Assembly (NCBI RefSeq): GCF_001578185.1
Contig: NZ_CP011008.1
Span: 4,988,001 to 5,052,000, forward strand
Source: Peribacillus simplex
Lineage (GTDB): Bacteria > Bacillota > Bacilli > Bacillales > DSM-1321
Direction: 5' to 3'
Length of the DNA stretch: 64,000 bases
Part shown: one piece after another, positions 33,369 to 42,307 of the stretch
How positions within the stretch are numbered: the first letter of the stretch is position 1
Layout of the letters: each line of letters opens with the position of its first letter
Translations under genes and position numbers: made by a program
The notes under the pieces: generated by a model
Database searches by the model: none
What the model was told of the DNA's origin: nothing
What the model saw: only the letters and a program-made list of their open reading frames with translations

Positions 33369-33395
33369 GGGCTGAAGTTGTTCAGCCCTCTCTTC
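33369..33395 (+). terminator. Weak terminator after the sortase gene
   Basis: GGGCTGAA pairs with TTCAGCCC around GTTG, followed by a T/C tract without a true T-run, so read-through into the next small gene is possible. Confidence 0.45.
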
Positions 33396-33432
33396 ATAAA
33401 TCTTAAAAAGATTGTAGGTGGACAATCTGAGT

Positions 33433-33576
33433 ATGGATAAACAAGCGCAGGAAAAGTTTTTTCGAATTTTGAAAGACACTTATGAAACGACAGTGAACAA
33501 GGAAAATATATCGATTAACGAAGTCATAGATCATCTAAAGAATGAACTGACTCCGCTATACCCAAAATGCCATTAA
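33433..33576 (+). CDS. Small soluble protein, 47 residues
   Basis: An ATG-started frame, MDKQAQEKFFRILKDTYET to NELTPLYPKCH, with AGGTGG 11 bases upstream and a terminator touching its stop. Amphipathic helical composition looks genuine. I do not recognise a family. It follows the sortase gene. Confidence 0.55.
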   Translation: MDKQAQEKFFRILKDTYETTVNKENISINEVIDHLKNELTPLYPKCH

Positions 33577-33611
33577 AAAGACCTGCCGCATATTTGGGCA
33601 AGTCTTTTTTC
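33576..33611. terminator. Bidirectional terminator between the small gene and yvoF
   Basis: AAAAAGACCTGCC and GGGCAAGTCTTTTTT form a stem with T-runs in both directions, serving the converging small gene and the yvoF operon. Confidence 0.8.
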
Positions 33612-34128
33612 ATAAAGAAGTTTGCTGATCCCTCTCAAGCATTTCCTCTTTCGTATATATGATTTTCATTGGATTTCCCCCGACGAAAGCTCCCTCTGGA
33701 ACATCCTTATGGACAAGCGTCCCTGCAGAAACAATCGCTCCATTACCAATTGAAAGCCCTGGAAGAATGGTCGAATTGGCTCCAATCAATACCTCATCCC
33801 CAATGACTACATCTCCTAAACGATATTCATGAATCAAATATTCATGAGCGAGAATGGTCGTATTATAGCCAATGACTGTATTAATTCCCACGGATATTTT
33901 TTCAGGAAACATCACATCCGGCATTACCATCAAAGCAAACGAAGTATGCTTTCCGACTTTCATATGTAAAAAAGTCCTGTATAGCCAATTCTTCATACCC
34001 AGAAAAGGCGTATAACGCGCTAGCTGTATCACCACAAAATTCTTTACGACTTTCCAGAATGGAACGGTCTTATACACATGCCATAGTGAATTTGCCCCTT
34101 CAACTGGATAGCGGAACGTGCGTCTCAT
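33610..34128 (-). CDS. Hexapeptide-repeat acyltransferase (YvoF-like)
   Basis: A 172-residue left-handed beta-helix acyltransferase. Repeats are visible in [15 protein letters not shown] and [32 protein letters not shown], ending in FVGGNPMKI. Acceptor unknown. It is the last gene of hprK-lgt-yvoD-ppaX-yvoF, overlapping ppaX by 4 bases, as in B. subtilis. Confidence 0.87.
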   Translation of the reverse strand: MRRTFRYPVEGANSLWHVYKTVPFWKVVKNFVVIQLARYTPFLGMKNWLYRTFLHMKVGKHTSFALMVMPDVMFPEKISVGINTVIGYNTTILAHEYLIHEYRLGDVVIGDEVLIGANSTILPGLSIGNGAIVSAGTLVHKDVPEGAFVGGNPMKIIYTKEEMLERDQQTSL

Positions 34129-34793
34129 TTTCTATCCTCCATGAGCTTTTCAACCTCAACGATATTCAATAAATCTGCCATCTGCTCAAGCATATAGTCA
34201 GGATGGTAACTTTCCAAAAATTCACGGCCTTTAATGGACCATGAGACCCCTGCCGTTTTTGTCCCTGTGTTTTTCCCGCCCAAAATATCATGATAACTGT
34301 CACCAATCATGATCGCTTCCTCAGGAACCGAACCGAGTTGACTTAAAGCTTTTTCCAAAGGCTCTGGGTCCGGCTTTGCTTTTTCAACCTCATCCAGCGT
34401 GACCACCACTTCAAAGAACTGATCCAGTTTGCTTAATCTCAGGCCCTTTTCGACGACATCACGCTTCTTTGTCGTAACGACCGCCAATTTATAGCCGCTC
34501 TGCTTCAATGTTTGAACCGTTTCGAATACCCCGTCAAATTGTGTGACAAGCAAATCATGGTTCTTCCAATTATGCTCCCGATAGAAAGCGATCATTTCAT
34601 CCACTCGTTTTGGATCAATGGACGAAAAAGTATCAACCAAAGTCGGGCCGATGAATGTAATGATATCTTCCCGATTGAACTTTCCAGGACAAAAATGATT
34701 TAAAGTTTCTGTAAAAGAGGCGATGATCAATTCATTTGTATTGATCAACGTCCCATCAAGATCGAATAATAATGTAGTTATTTTACCGTTCAT
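34125..34793 (-). CDS. ppaX: Pyrophosphatase PpaX
   Basis: HAD-family phosphatase that in B. subtilis hydrolyses the pyrophosphate made when HPr kinase/phosphorylase removes phosphate from HPr-Ser-P; it is encoded in the hprK operon for that reason. The 222 residues show motif [13 protein letters not shown], motif [10 protein letters not shown], and motifs III/IV in KPDPEPLE and GDSYHDI. The start at 34793 ([10 protein letters not shown]) follows AAAGGGAG; 17 more codons are open. Confidence 0.93.
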   Translation of the reverse strand: MNGKITTLLFDLDGTLINTNELIIASFTETLNHFCPGKFNREDIITFIGPTLVDTFSSIDPKRVDEMIAFYREHNWKNHDLLVTQFDGVFETVQTLKQSGYKLAVVTTKKRDVVEKGLRLSKLDQFFEVVVTLDEVEKAKPDPEPLEKALSQLGSVPEEAIMIGDSYHDILGGKNTGTKTAGVSWSIKGREFLESYHPDYMLEQMADLLNIVEVEKLMEDRK

Positions 34794-35727
34794 ATACAGC
34801 TCCCTTTCTCTGTACTCTGTCAGTCTGATTCCAAATATACGCAACGGCCATCGTTAGAACAATAGCCGTGAGTAAGCGAATAAATAACAACGGCAAGACC
34901 GGAATCCCCAGTGGAATGAAAATCAGTGTGTCTTCTACAACTGCATGACAGGCAACTAAAAAGATGAATGCAATCGTCATATCCTTCTTCGAGACATTAT
35001 CTTCTTTTGCTGCTTGAATCATTACGCCTGCCCCATATGCCAAACCAAGAGTCAAACCTGTCACGAAAGGCATCGAAGCATTCGGCTTCATCCCCAGGAC
35101 CTTCATAAATGGAGCAAGGGCTTTTGAGAAGGCTTCCAGCCATTTCAAATCTTTCATGATTTGAACCACTACCATTAGCGGAATAACGATGACCGCCAGC
35201 TGGGCGATTCCGGAAAGGGCCTGGATGACCCCATGTAAAAGGATTGCACCCGCTCCGGTAATCTCAACAGTCTCCCCGATAGCCACTCCATGGGCCATTT
35301 CAGATCCGCCCTGCCAAACAAAATTGATGACGATTGCTGACAACAGCGCGAGCCCGATCCTTACTGTTAATATAATCCACAGCTTGACACCGGTTTTCAT
35401 CGCCACACCTGACTCGATCAATAAATTATGTGAAAAAGATAGCATCATAGCGATAATGAAAACTTCTTTAACAGTCAAATCAAGCGTTAATATGCCCGCT
35501 ATCGCTGCATACAAATTCAGGAAATTCCCTAACACAAGCGGAATGGCCGCTTCCCCTGGAAGACCGATGAGATTCATTAAAGGAGCTATCAAGTTGATGA
35601 TAAATGGTAATACAGGCGTATATTGAAGCACAGTGACGATCAGAGTAACTGGAAATATGACTTTTCCTAAAGACCAAGTTGTATTCAAGCCAGATAGAAG
35701 TCCCTTTTTAACCGAATCCACTATCAC
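34783..35727 (-). CDS. Nucleoside-recognition (Gate) domain membrane protein (YvoD-like)
   Basis: A 314-residue integral membrane protein with about eight hydrophobic segments and two related nucleoside-recognition/Gate motifs (for example [18 protein letters not shown]). Family members are linked to spore maturation proteins SpmA/SpmB, but substrate and role are unknown. It overlaps ppaX and follows lgt. Confidence 0.85.
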   Translation of the reverse strand: MIVDSVKKGLLSGLNTTWSLGKVIFPVTLIVTVLQYTPVLPFIINLIAPLMNLIGLPGEAAIPLVLGNFLNLYAAIAGILTLDLTVKEVFIIAMMLSFSHNLLIESGVAMKTGVKLWIILTVRIGLALLSAIVINFVWQGGSEMAHGVAIGETVEITGAGAILLHGVIQALSGIAQLAVIVIPLMVVVQIMKDLKWLEAFSKALAPFMKVLGMKPNASMPFVTGLTLGLAYGAGVMIQAAKEDNVSKKDMTIAFIFLVACHAVVEDTLIFIPLGIPVLPLLFIRLLTAIVLTMAVAYIWNQTDRVQRKGAVYER

Positions 35728-35754
35728 TATGCCCTCTCCCTTTACACAATTTCC

Positions 35755-36567
35755 CTATTCATCTAAATATCTTTTGACTGCTTGCCCACTAACCCTTCTA
35801 TAGACCACTAAAACAACGGCTACAACTATTAACACAATCGAGATCACTTGTGCGATCCGCAGTGATTCCGTCAGCATCAAACTATCCGTCCGCATACCTT
35901 CAATGTAAAAACGGCCGATGGAATACCATATCACATAGGTTAAAAATAGTTCACCCCTGCGCAAGTTCACTTTCCGTAAACTTAAGAGGATGATTACACC
36001 GACGATATTCCAAATCGATTCGTACAAAAAGGTTGGGTGATAATATGTACCGTTTATGTACATTTGATTAATGATGAAATCAGGCAAATGCATATTTTCC
36101 AGGAATGACCTTGATATTTCTCCCCCATGTGCTTCCTGATTCATGAAATTCCCCCAACGGCCAATTGCCTGCCCCAACAATAAGCTCGGTGCAGCAATAT
36201 CCGCCAGCTTCCAAAATGAGACTTTCTTGACCTTGGCAAAAATTATGGCAGTTAACACCGCTCCAATCAATGCACCGTGTATGGCGATTCCGCCATTCCA
36301 TATTTTTATGATATCCCCTGGGTTTTGTGAATAGTACTCCCATTGGAAGATGACATAATATATACGGGCACAAATGATCGCGATTGGGACGGCAAACAAA
36401 ATCATATCAGTGAATATTTCCTTATCAAGACCTCTTCGCTCAGATTCCCTTAAAGCAATGATAAGACCCAGTAATACACCAAAACCGATGATTAGTCCAT
36501 ACCAATGTACCTGGATAGGGCCTAGATCAATTGCTATTGGATTCAGTGGCTGTATTCCTTGTTCCAT
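35755..36567 (-). CDS. lgt: Prolipoprotein diacylglyceryl transferase
   Basis: Attaches diacylglycerol from phosphatidylglycerol to the lipobox Cys, the first step in making lipoproteins such as those at 5.7, 52.2 and 59.6 kb here. The 270-residue, seven-helix protein has the catalytic-region motifs HGALIGA and the signature [13 protein letters not shown]. It lies 27 bases downstream of hprK. Confidence 0.96.
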   Translation of the reverse strand: MEQGIQPLNPIAIDLGPIQVHWYGLIIGFGVLLGLIIALRESERRGLDKEIFTDMILFAVPIAIICARIYYVIFQWEYYSQNPGDIIKIWNGGIAIHGALIGAVLTAIIFAKVKKVSFWKLADIAAPSLLLGQAIGRWGNFMNQEAHGGEISRSFLENMHLPDFIINQMYINGTYYHPTFLYESIWNIVGVIILLSLRKVNLRRGELFLTYVIWYSIGRFYIEGMRTDSLMLTESLRIAQVISIVLIVVAVVLVVYRRVSGQAVKRYLDE

Positions 36568-36594
36568 TTTGTCCCCTCTTTTCCTATATACCTT

Positions 36595-37530
36595 TTAAAA
36601 TTCATCATGTTCCGGATCTGCAATTGCATGATTCAAGCGATCTGAAAACTGTTCTGCAGCATTTACTCCCATTCGTTTCAGGCGGTAATTCATGGCTGCC
36701 ACTTCAATGATAACAGATAAATTTCGGCCTGGACGTACAGGTACGGTTATTTTCGTCACTTCTGTATCGATGATTTTCATTTTTTCTTCATCTAGACCAA
36801 CCCGGTCATACTGCTTGTTTTTTTCCCATAGTTCCAGATTGATGACGATTGAGATCTTTTTATTGCTTCGGACTGCACCAGCTCCAAAAAGTGTCATTAC
36901 ATTAATGATTCCCAACCCTCTTATTTCAAGAAGATGTTCGATTAAATCCGGCGCATTCCCGACTAGCGTATCCTGGTCTTCCTGTCGGATTTCGACACAA
37001 TCATCCGCTACGAGACGATGACCCCGTTTCACTAATTCCAAGGCTGTCTCACTTTTACCGACGCCGCTTTTACCGGTGATCAGCACACCTAGCCCATAGA
37101 TATCCACCAATACACCATGAACAGCAGTAGTTGGTGCCAATCTACTTTCAAGGAAATTGGTCAAACGGCTGTATAAACGTGTTGTCTTCATACTAGACCT
37201 CATCACAGGAACGGATTCCCGCTCAGAAGCTTCAATCAACTCTATCGGCACTTCCTGACCACGCGTAATGATGATGCCTGGAGTAAAGTCCCTGCATAAC
37301 TCTTCCATCCTTTGTATTCGCTCCGGTTCATTCAACCGATTAAAAAAGGACATCTCCGTCATACCTAAAAGCTGTACTCTATCCGCGGGATAGTAATCAA
37401 AAAAACCGGCTATTTCAAGTCCTGGACGAGATAGATCACTCGTCACAATTGGTCGGTTAATTCCTTCTTCCCCACTGATAAGTTCTAGGCCAAACGCTTC
37501 AACTATATCCTTTGTACGGACTTTTGCCAT
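36595..37530 (-). CDS. hprK: HPr kinase/phosphorylase
   Basis: Phosphorylates Ser46 of HPr and Crh when glycolytic intermediates are high and reverses it when phosphate is high; the phosphorylated forms are CcpA co-repressors. The 311 residues include the catalytic His-containing HGVLVDIYG, the Walker A loop GKSGVGKS (153-160) and the signature [10 protein letters not shown] (202-211). It heads the operon hprK-lgt-yvoD-ppaX-yvoF. Confidence 0.97.
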   Translation of the reverse strand: MAKVRTKDIVEAFGLELISGEEGINRPIVTSDLSRPGLEIAGFFDYYPADRVQLLGMTEMSFFNRLNEPERIQRMEELCRDFTPGIIITRGQEVPIELIEASERESVPVMRSSMKTTRLYSRLTNFLESRLAPTTAVHGVLVDIYGLGVLITGKSGVGKSETALELVKRGHRLVADDCVEIRQEDQDTLVGNAPDLIEHLLEIRGLGIINVMTLFGAGAVRSNKKISIVINLELWEKNKQYDRVGLDEEKMKIIDTEVTKITVPVRPGRNLSVIIEVAAMNYRLKRMGVNAAEQFSDRLNHAIADPEHDEF

Positions 37531-37741
37531 ATATCTTTCCTCCTTTTGGAGCGATGCTATTTCTAGAGATACTTTTACTATTTTAGCATTTTTCTGTTAA
37601 TAACCAAACAAAGCATTATCGATTTATTGATTTTTTATTCACTTCCTTCGGCTGATGGCAGCAGGAAGGTCCCTGTGAATGGGAAAAAGATGAGCTGAAC
37701 AATACATGAATCCTTACACTCGTTTCATGCCAATATAAGAA
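37531..37741. other. Upstream region of hprK
   Basis: No gene. A minus-strand extended -10 box (TGC TAAAAT, TAAAAT at 37580-37585) is the best hprK promoter candidate; its -35 box (TTTGGT) is poor. Confidence 0.4.
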
Positions 37742-38078
37742 AGCCCGCCAGTTTATATCGGCGGGCTCACTTTGTAGACAAAAGTAGTCGGAAAACGTAT
37801 CTTTCAACAAATGATGTTCCCGAACCAACTCCAAAGCCTTCAACTACTTAGGTATGGTTTCTATCTAAATTCAATAAAAAAGTTGATTGGAGAGGAGCGT
37901 GCGGGACTCCTGCAGGAAAAGTGCGTCTAGGGGAGAACCCCGCAGGCGCAAGCCAGGAAAGCGATTGTCTGGAGCGGAAATCAACATCCAAATTGTACAA
38001 GCCATAAAAAAAATGTAGGCAAACTCGATTTTCATCGGATTTGCCTACATTCTGAGCCCGCCAGTTATATCAGCGTGC
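37742..38078. repeat. Structured intergenic repeat element, copy 2
   Basis: Second copy of the element at 24221-24564 in the same orientation. Left hairpin GCCCGCC/GGCGGGC (37743-37766); variable part with GTTCCCGAAC; core CGGGACTCCTGCAGGAAAAG ... GAGCGGAAATCAACATCC; long hairpin AATGTAGGCAAA / TTTGCCTACATT (about 38011-38050); right hairpin GCCCGCC... (38056-38078), decayed in one arm. Relative to copy 1 the core lacks roughly 25 bases around the GCGCC/GGACCGCC segment. Confidence 0.75.
38000..38078 (-). terminator. Terminator of the DUF4097 gene, within the repeat
   Basis: On the minus strand the 12-bp stem AATGTAGGCAAA / TTTGCCTACATT is followed by eight T's, 12 to 90 bases after the stop at 38090. 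Confidence 0.7.
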
Positions 38079-38089
38079 TTTATTTTTCT

Positions 38090-39190
38090 TCAGGAAACCG
38101 TTATCGCAGCAGTCTTGGTTTCTGCAAAAACATGAAGAACAGGGACCTCTTCTTTAACCGTTTTAAACTTAAGGACCTTTTGAACGACATCACTTTTCTC
38201 TTCGATGATGGTCATTCCTTCCAAGCTTACATTAAAGCTTCCTAAGTTGGATTTTAACTCCCCTTCAATCGCCTTACCTTGTGGCAGGATCAGCTGGACT
38301 TTTCCTGTAACTGACTTAGCATGTATTGAATCGCAATCCATCCCTGAATTAGTACAGACGATTTCCCCATTGAAAGTTTGAACATCCACTTTCTTGAAGT
38401 ACCCATCGGCATTAATCGCTCCATTCAGGGTCTCAGCTTCCAAGTAATTAAAGTTGGTATCTGAAATGGTGATCATTCCATTACCCGTTTCAAGCTCACA
38501 CGAATCACCTGTACCCTGCATGATATGAATGGCACCATTCGCTGTTTTTGCTTTAAGGTTCTCTGATTTCAATGACTCTGTCGTGATTGCACCATTGAAC
38601 ATCCTTACATGAATGTCATCATATTCCTTCCTTGGAATGTACATGATCGTATCGACCTTTATGGATTTTTCACGAACCTTGAACTTCATCTTTCCATCCT
38701 CGATCGAAAAATCGACTTCCTCCAAAAAGTTTTCCCTAGCTTCTTCCATATCCTCCACCCGGTATACCTTAGCTTGGCATTCAACCCGGACATCATTCTG
38801 ATTCCATGTAGCGATTCTTATTTTCCCATTTGCTATATCTACATCAACTTCATTTAGAAAATCATAATCATGCTGAAAAATATGATTGACCTCCACAGAT
38901 TTCCCGAAATTGAAATCAAGGTCTGTTTCTTTGATTTTCTTAAAAGCAGTTTCAACGAAATCTATAATCTTTTCTTTCGATGACTGGATATTCTTCTTAA
39001 ACGTATCCTGAGTGCTTCCTTCGCTTTGCTTATCCACGACAACCGTCGATAATTCATTTTGTAATTTCTGCTCTTTTGCTTCACTTTCCTGACTAGCTTT
39101 TTCTAACTCTTCTAAAAGGCCCATAGCTTCTTCCGCTGATAGCTTGCCATCTTGAATCATTTCTAAAATTTTCTTTCTTTCCTCCTGCAT
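38090..39190 (-). CDS. DUF4097 beta-strand repeat protein (YvlB-like), sigma-W target
   Basis: A 366-residue cytosolic protein. The N-terminus is a short helical SHOCT-like domain (MIQDGKLSAEEAMGLLEELE); the rest is a DUF4097 putative adhesin-type beta repeat with motifs such as LNGAINADGYFKKVDVQTFNGEI. B. subtilis YvlB, in a sigma-W operon tied to envelope stress, is the nearest named relative. GAGGAA before the ATG at 39190 sets the start. It stands alone here, without yvlA, yvlC or yvlD beside it. Confidence 0.87.
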   Translation of the reverse strand: MQEERKKILEMIQDGKLSAEEAMGLLEELEKASQESEAKEQKLQNELSTVVVDKQSEGSTQDTFKKNIQSSKEKIIDFVETAFKKIKETDLDFNFGKSVEVNHIFQHDYDFLNEVDVDIANGKIRIATWNQNDVRVECQAKVYRVEDMEEARENFLEEVDFSIEDGKMKFKVREKSIKVDTIMYIPRKEYDDIHVRMFNGAITTESLKSENLKAKTANGAIHIMQGTGDSCELETGNGMITISDTNFNYLEAETLNGAINADGYFKKVDVQTFNGEIVCTNSGMDCDSIHAKSVTGKVQLILPQGKAIEGELKSNLGSFNVSLEGMTIIEEKSDVVQKVLKFKTVKEEVPVLHVFAETKTAAITVS

Positions 39191-39228
39191 GAACATTCCT
39201 CGCTTTCTCCTATCATTTTATTTATACA

Positions 39229-39254
39229 TACGCCCAGATATCTAAAAAGTTTCA
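39229..39254 (-). promoter_or_regulatory. Sigma-W promoter of the DUF4097 gene
   Basis: TGAAAC (39249-39254), 16 bases, CGTA (39229-39232) on the minus strand: an exact match to the sigma-W consensus, 39 bases before the start codon. Confidence 0.85.
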
Positions 39255-39318
39255 TAAATACCATTTTTCCCATCATTCGACAAAGGAAAATGACAATTTC
39301 CGAAAAGGGAATTGTACG

Positions 39319-39332
39319 ATTTCCTAGGAAAT
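39319..39332. repeat. Palindrome ATTTCCTAGGAAAT
   Basis: A perfect 14-base palindrome that differs only in the two central bases from the Noc nucleoid-occlusion site ATTTCCCGGGAAAT. Binding by Noc is possible but unproven. Confidence 0.4.
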
Positions 39333-39349
39333 ATCATGTTTACCTATTG

Positions 39350-39371
39350 TTTAATCAAATGATTGATTAAA
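39350..39371. repeat. Palindrome TTTAATCAA-ATGA-TTGATTAAA
   Basis: A 22-base inverted repeat with 9-base perfect arms, sharing its arms with the palindrome at 6610-6629. It lies between the uvrA terminator and the sigma-W promoter. Confidence 0.6.
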
Positions 39372-39392
39372 TGCACACTGTCATTTTTCTAC

Positions 39393-39421
39393 AAAAAAAA
39401 CAAGCCGGCCGGCTTGTTCTT
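39393..39421 (-). terminator. Terminator of uvrA
   Basis: ACAAGCCGGCCGGCTTGT (39400-39417) is a perfect palindrome followed on the minus strand by T's. Confidence 0.8.
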
Positions 39422-42301
39422 TTAAGCATGTTCATGCTCTTGTTCTTTTTCTTCAATCCAATTTTCCATGCGAATTTGATCACGAGTCAGTACTGGTTTT
39501 AAGTATTTCCCCGTATATGATTCGGACACTTCACATATTTTTTCAGGTGTACCATAAGTGACGATCGTTCCGCCCTTGTCTCCGCCTTCCGGACCTAGGT
39601 CAATAATATGGTCCGCTGTCTTGATGACATCCAGATTATGCTCAATCACCAAAACTGTATCCCCATTGTCAACCAGCCGCTGCAAGACCTCAAGCAACCT
39701 CGCTATATCGTGGACATGAAGTCCTGTAGTTGGTTCATCCAAGATATAAAAGGAGCGCCCAGTGGAACGGCGATGCAATTCAGAAGCAAGTTTCACCCTT
39801 TGCGCTTCCCCCCCTGATAAAGTGGTCGCAGGCTGTCCAAGCTTGATATAACCCAAGCCAACGTCAAAAATCGTTTGTAGCTTACGTTTGATTTTCGGGA
39901 TATTTTCAAAGAAACTAACGCCTTCCTCAACTGTCATATCGAGAATGTCAGAGATGTTTTTCCCTTTATATTTCACTTCAAGCGTTTCCCTGTTATAACG
40001 TTTCCCATGACAGATTTCACATGGGACATAGACATCAGGGAGAAAATGCATTTCAATCTTGATAATGCCATCACCACGGCAAGCTTCACAGCGGCCGCCC
40101 TTCACATTGAAACTGAACCGTCCTTTTTTATAACCGCGGATCTTCGCTTCATTAGTCGAGGCAAAAACGTCACGAACATCATCAAATACACCTGTATAGG
40201 TAGCTGGATTTGATCTTGGCGTTCTACCGATCGGTGATTGGTCTATATCAATGACTTTGTCTAAATGCTCAATGCCCTTGATCTCACGGAAATCTCCTGG
40301 TCTAGCTTTGGCCCGATTCAGCTTTTGAGCCAAAGACTTATGGAGGATCTCATTCACCAATGTACTTTTCCCTGATCCCGAGACCCCTGTAACGGCTGTA
40401 AAGACTCCAAGAGGGAATTTTACATTAACGTTTTTCAAATTATTTTCCTTGGCACCCTTTATTTCAATGACACGACCATCATTCTTCCGGCGTTCCAATG
40501 GCAAAGGAATGAATTTCTTCCCTGCTAAATATTGGCCCGTTAACGATTTAGGATTATTCATGACCTCTTCCGGAGTCCCAGCGGCCACTATTTCTCCCCC
40601 ATGGGCTCCTGCTCCAGGACCAACATCGATCAAATAATCCGCTGCAAGCATCGTATCTTCATCGTGCTCAACAACAATCAGGGTGTTCCCGATTTCGCGC
40701 ATATTCTTTAACGTTTCAATTAATCGATCATTATCCCTCTGATGCAGCCCTATTGAAGGTTCATCTAAGATGTACAGGACTCCTGTCAATCGGGAACCGA
40801 TCTGCGTCGCCAATCGTATACGTTGCGCCTCGCCGCCTGATAATGTTCCTGCTGCCCTGCTCAACGTCAGATATTCCAAACCTACATTGGCTAGAAAACC
40901 GAGCCGCTCATGAATTTCACGTAAAATCAATCTCGCAATTGCAGCTTCCTTTTCAGTCAGATCAAGCTTATCGAAAAATACTAACGCATCTTCCACTGAT
41001 AAAGCTGTTGTTTCACTTATATGGGCCCCTTGTATGAGCACAGAAAGACTCTCTTTTTTCAATCGGTGACCCTTACAGGTTGGACAGTGGTGTTCTGACA
41101 TATATTTCTGCATTTGCTCACGAATAAAGTCTGAACTCGTCTCCTTGAAGCGCCTTTCAATGTTTCTTAAAACTCCTTCAAAAGGAATATATCCTTCTTG
41201 CACTCTTCCAAAATCATTTTTATAACGGAAATAAATCTTATCTTTACCTGAACCAAGCAAGACCTTCTCCAATTTATCTTCCGGTAAATCTTTAACGGGC
41301 ATATCCATATCTATCGCATAATGGTTGGCTACCGCTTCAAGAAGCTGGGGATAATATTGAGAACTCGTCGGCTCCCATGGCGCAATAGCATGCTGACGGA
41401 GGCTTAATTCCTTATTCGGGATGACCAGATCACGGTCCACCTCAAGCCTCGCCCCCAAACCATCACAATCCGGGCAGGCTCCAAAAGGGCTATTGAAGGA
41501 GAACATCCTCGGCTCTAACTCTTCAATCGAAAATCCGCAGTATGGACAAGCATGATGTTCACTGAACAGCAGCTCTTCTTCACCCATAACGTCAATGATG
41601 ACCTTGCCTTCGCCAAGCTTCAAAGCACTTTCCAGTGAATCTGCCAGCCGCGCCATGACACCCTCTTTAATGACGATCCGGTCTATTATGACTTCAATCG
41701 AATGTTTTTTATTTTTTTCGAGAGTGATCTCATCACTAAGATCATGCATTTCCCCGTTCACACGAACTCGGACATATCCTTGTTTCTTAACTTCCTCCAA
41801 AACCTTTGCATGTGTCCCTTTTCTGCCTGAGACAAGCGGTGCCAATACCTGAAGCTTGGTTCGCTCAGGGTAATCAAGGATGCGGTCCACCATTTGCTCA
41901 ATCGTTTGTGAGGTGATTTCAATATTATGGATCGGACAGGTCGGCCTGCCCACCCGTGCATATAACAGCCTTAAATAATCATAGATTTCCGTAACAGTCC
42001 CTACGGTTGAACGAGGATTTCGACTGGTCGTTTTCTGGTCTATGGAAATGGCTGGTGACAAACCTTCAATCGCATCGACATCCGGTTTATCCACTTGGCC
42101 CAAAAATTGACGCGCATAAGCGGACAGTGATTCCACATAACGTCTTTGCCCTTCTGCATAAATCGTGTCAAAGGCCAAGGAAGACTTTCCAGATCCGGAT
42201 AATCCGGTTAGCACAACAAGTTTGTCTCTCGGTATCGTGATATCAATATTCTTTAAATTGTTGGCCCTGGCGCCTTTTATCACAATTTTATCCATTGCCA
42301 T
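39422..42301 (-). CDS. uvrA: Excinuclease ABC subunit A
   Basis: Damage-recognition ATPase of nucleotide excision repair; loads UvrB on lesions. The 959-residue protein has two ABC ATPase halves (Walker [10 protein letters not shown] near 32 and GVSGSGKST near 640; signatures [12 protein letters not shown] and [12 protein letters not shown]), a zinc finger [14 protein letters not shown]...CPDC, and a second CEACRGDG...CEIC. It follows uvrB by 6 bases. Confidence 0.98.
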   Translation of the reverse strand: MAMDKIVIKGARANNLKNIDITIPRDKLVVLTGLSGSGKSSLAFDTIYAEGQRRYVESLSAYARQFLGQVDKPDVDAIEGLSPAISIDQKTTSRNPRSTVGTVTEIYDYLRLLYARVGRPTCPIHNIEITSQTIEQMVDRILDYPERTKLQVLAPLVSGRKGTHAKVLEEVKKQGYVRVRVNGEMHDLSDEITLEKNKKHSIEVIIDRIVIKEGVMARLADSLESALKLGEGKVIIDVMGEEELLFSEHHACPYCGFSIEELEPRMFSFNSPFGACPDCDGLGARLEVDRDLVIPNKELSLRQHAIAPWEPTSSQYYPQLLEAVANHYAIDMDMPVKDLPEDKLEKVLLGSGKDKIYFRYKNDFGRVQEGYIPFEGVLRNIERRFKETSSDFIREQMQKYMSEHHCPTCKGHRLKKESLSVLIQGAHISETTALSVEDALVFFDKLDLTEKEAAIARLILREIHERLGFLANVGLEYLTLSRAAGTLSGGEAQRIRLATQIGSRLTGVLYILDEPSIGLHQRDNDRLIETLKNMREIGNTLIVVEHDEDTMLAADYLIDVGPGAGAHGGEIVAAGTPEEVMNNPKSLTGQYLAGKKFIPLPLERRKNDGRVIEIKGAKENNLKNVNVKFPLGVFTAVTGVSGSGKSTLVNEILHKSLAQKLNRAKARPGDFREIKGIEHLDKVIDIDQSPIGRTPRSNPATYTGVFDDVRDVFASTNEAKIRGYKKGRFSFNVKGGRCEACRGDGIIKIEMHFLPDVYVPCEICHGKRYNRETLEVKYKGKNISDILDMTVEEGVSFFENIPKIKRKLQTIFDVGLGYIKLGQPATTLSGGEAQRVKLASELHRRSTGRSFYILDEPTTGLHVHDIARLLEVLQRLVDNGDTVLVIEHNLDVIKTADHIIDLGPEGGDKGGTIVTYGTPEKICEVSESYTGKYLKPVLTRDQIRMENWIEEKEQEHEHA

Positions 42302-42307
42302 GTTTCG

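Noticed and set aside
37616-37843. 75-codon open frame on the minus strand at the repeat
   Set aside because: It runs from unique DNA into repeat copy 2, has no ribosome site or family resemblance, and the part in copy 1 is not open in the same way.
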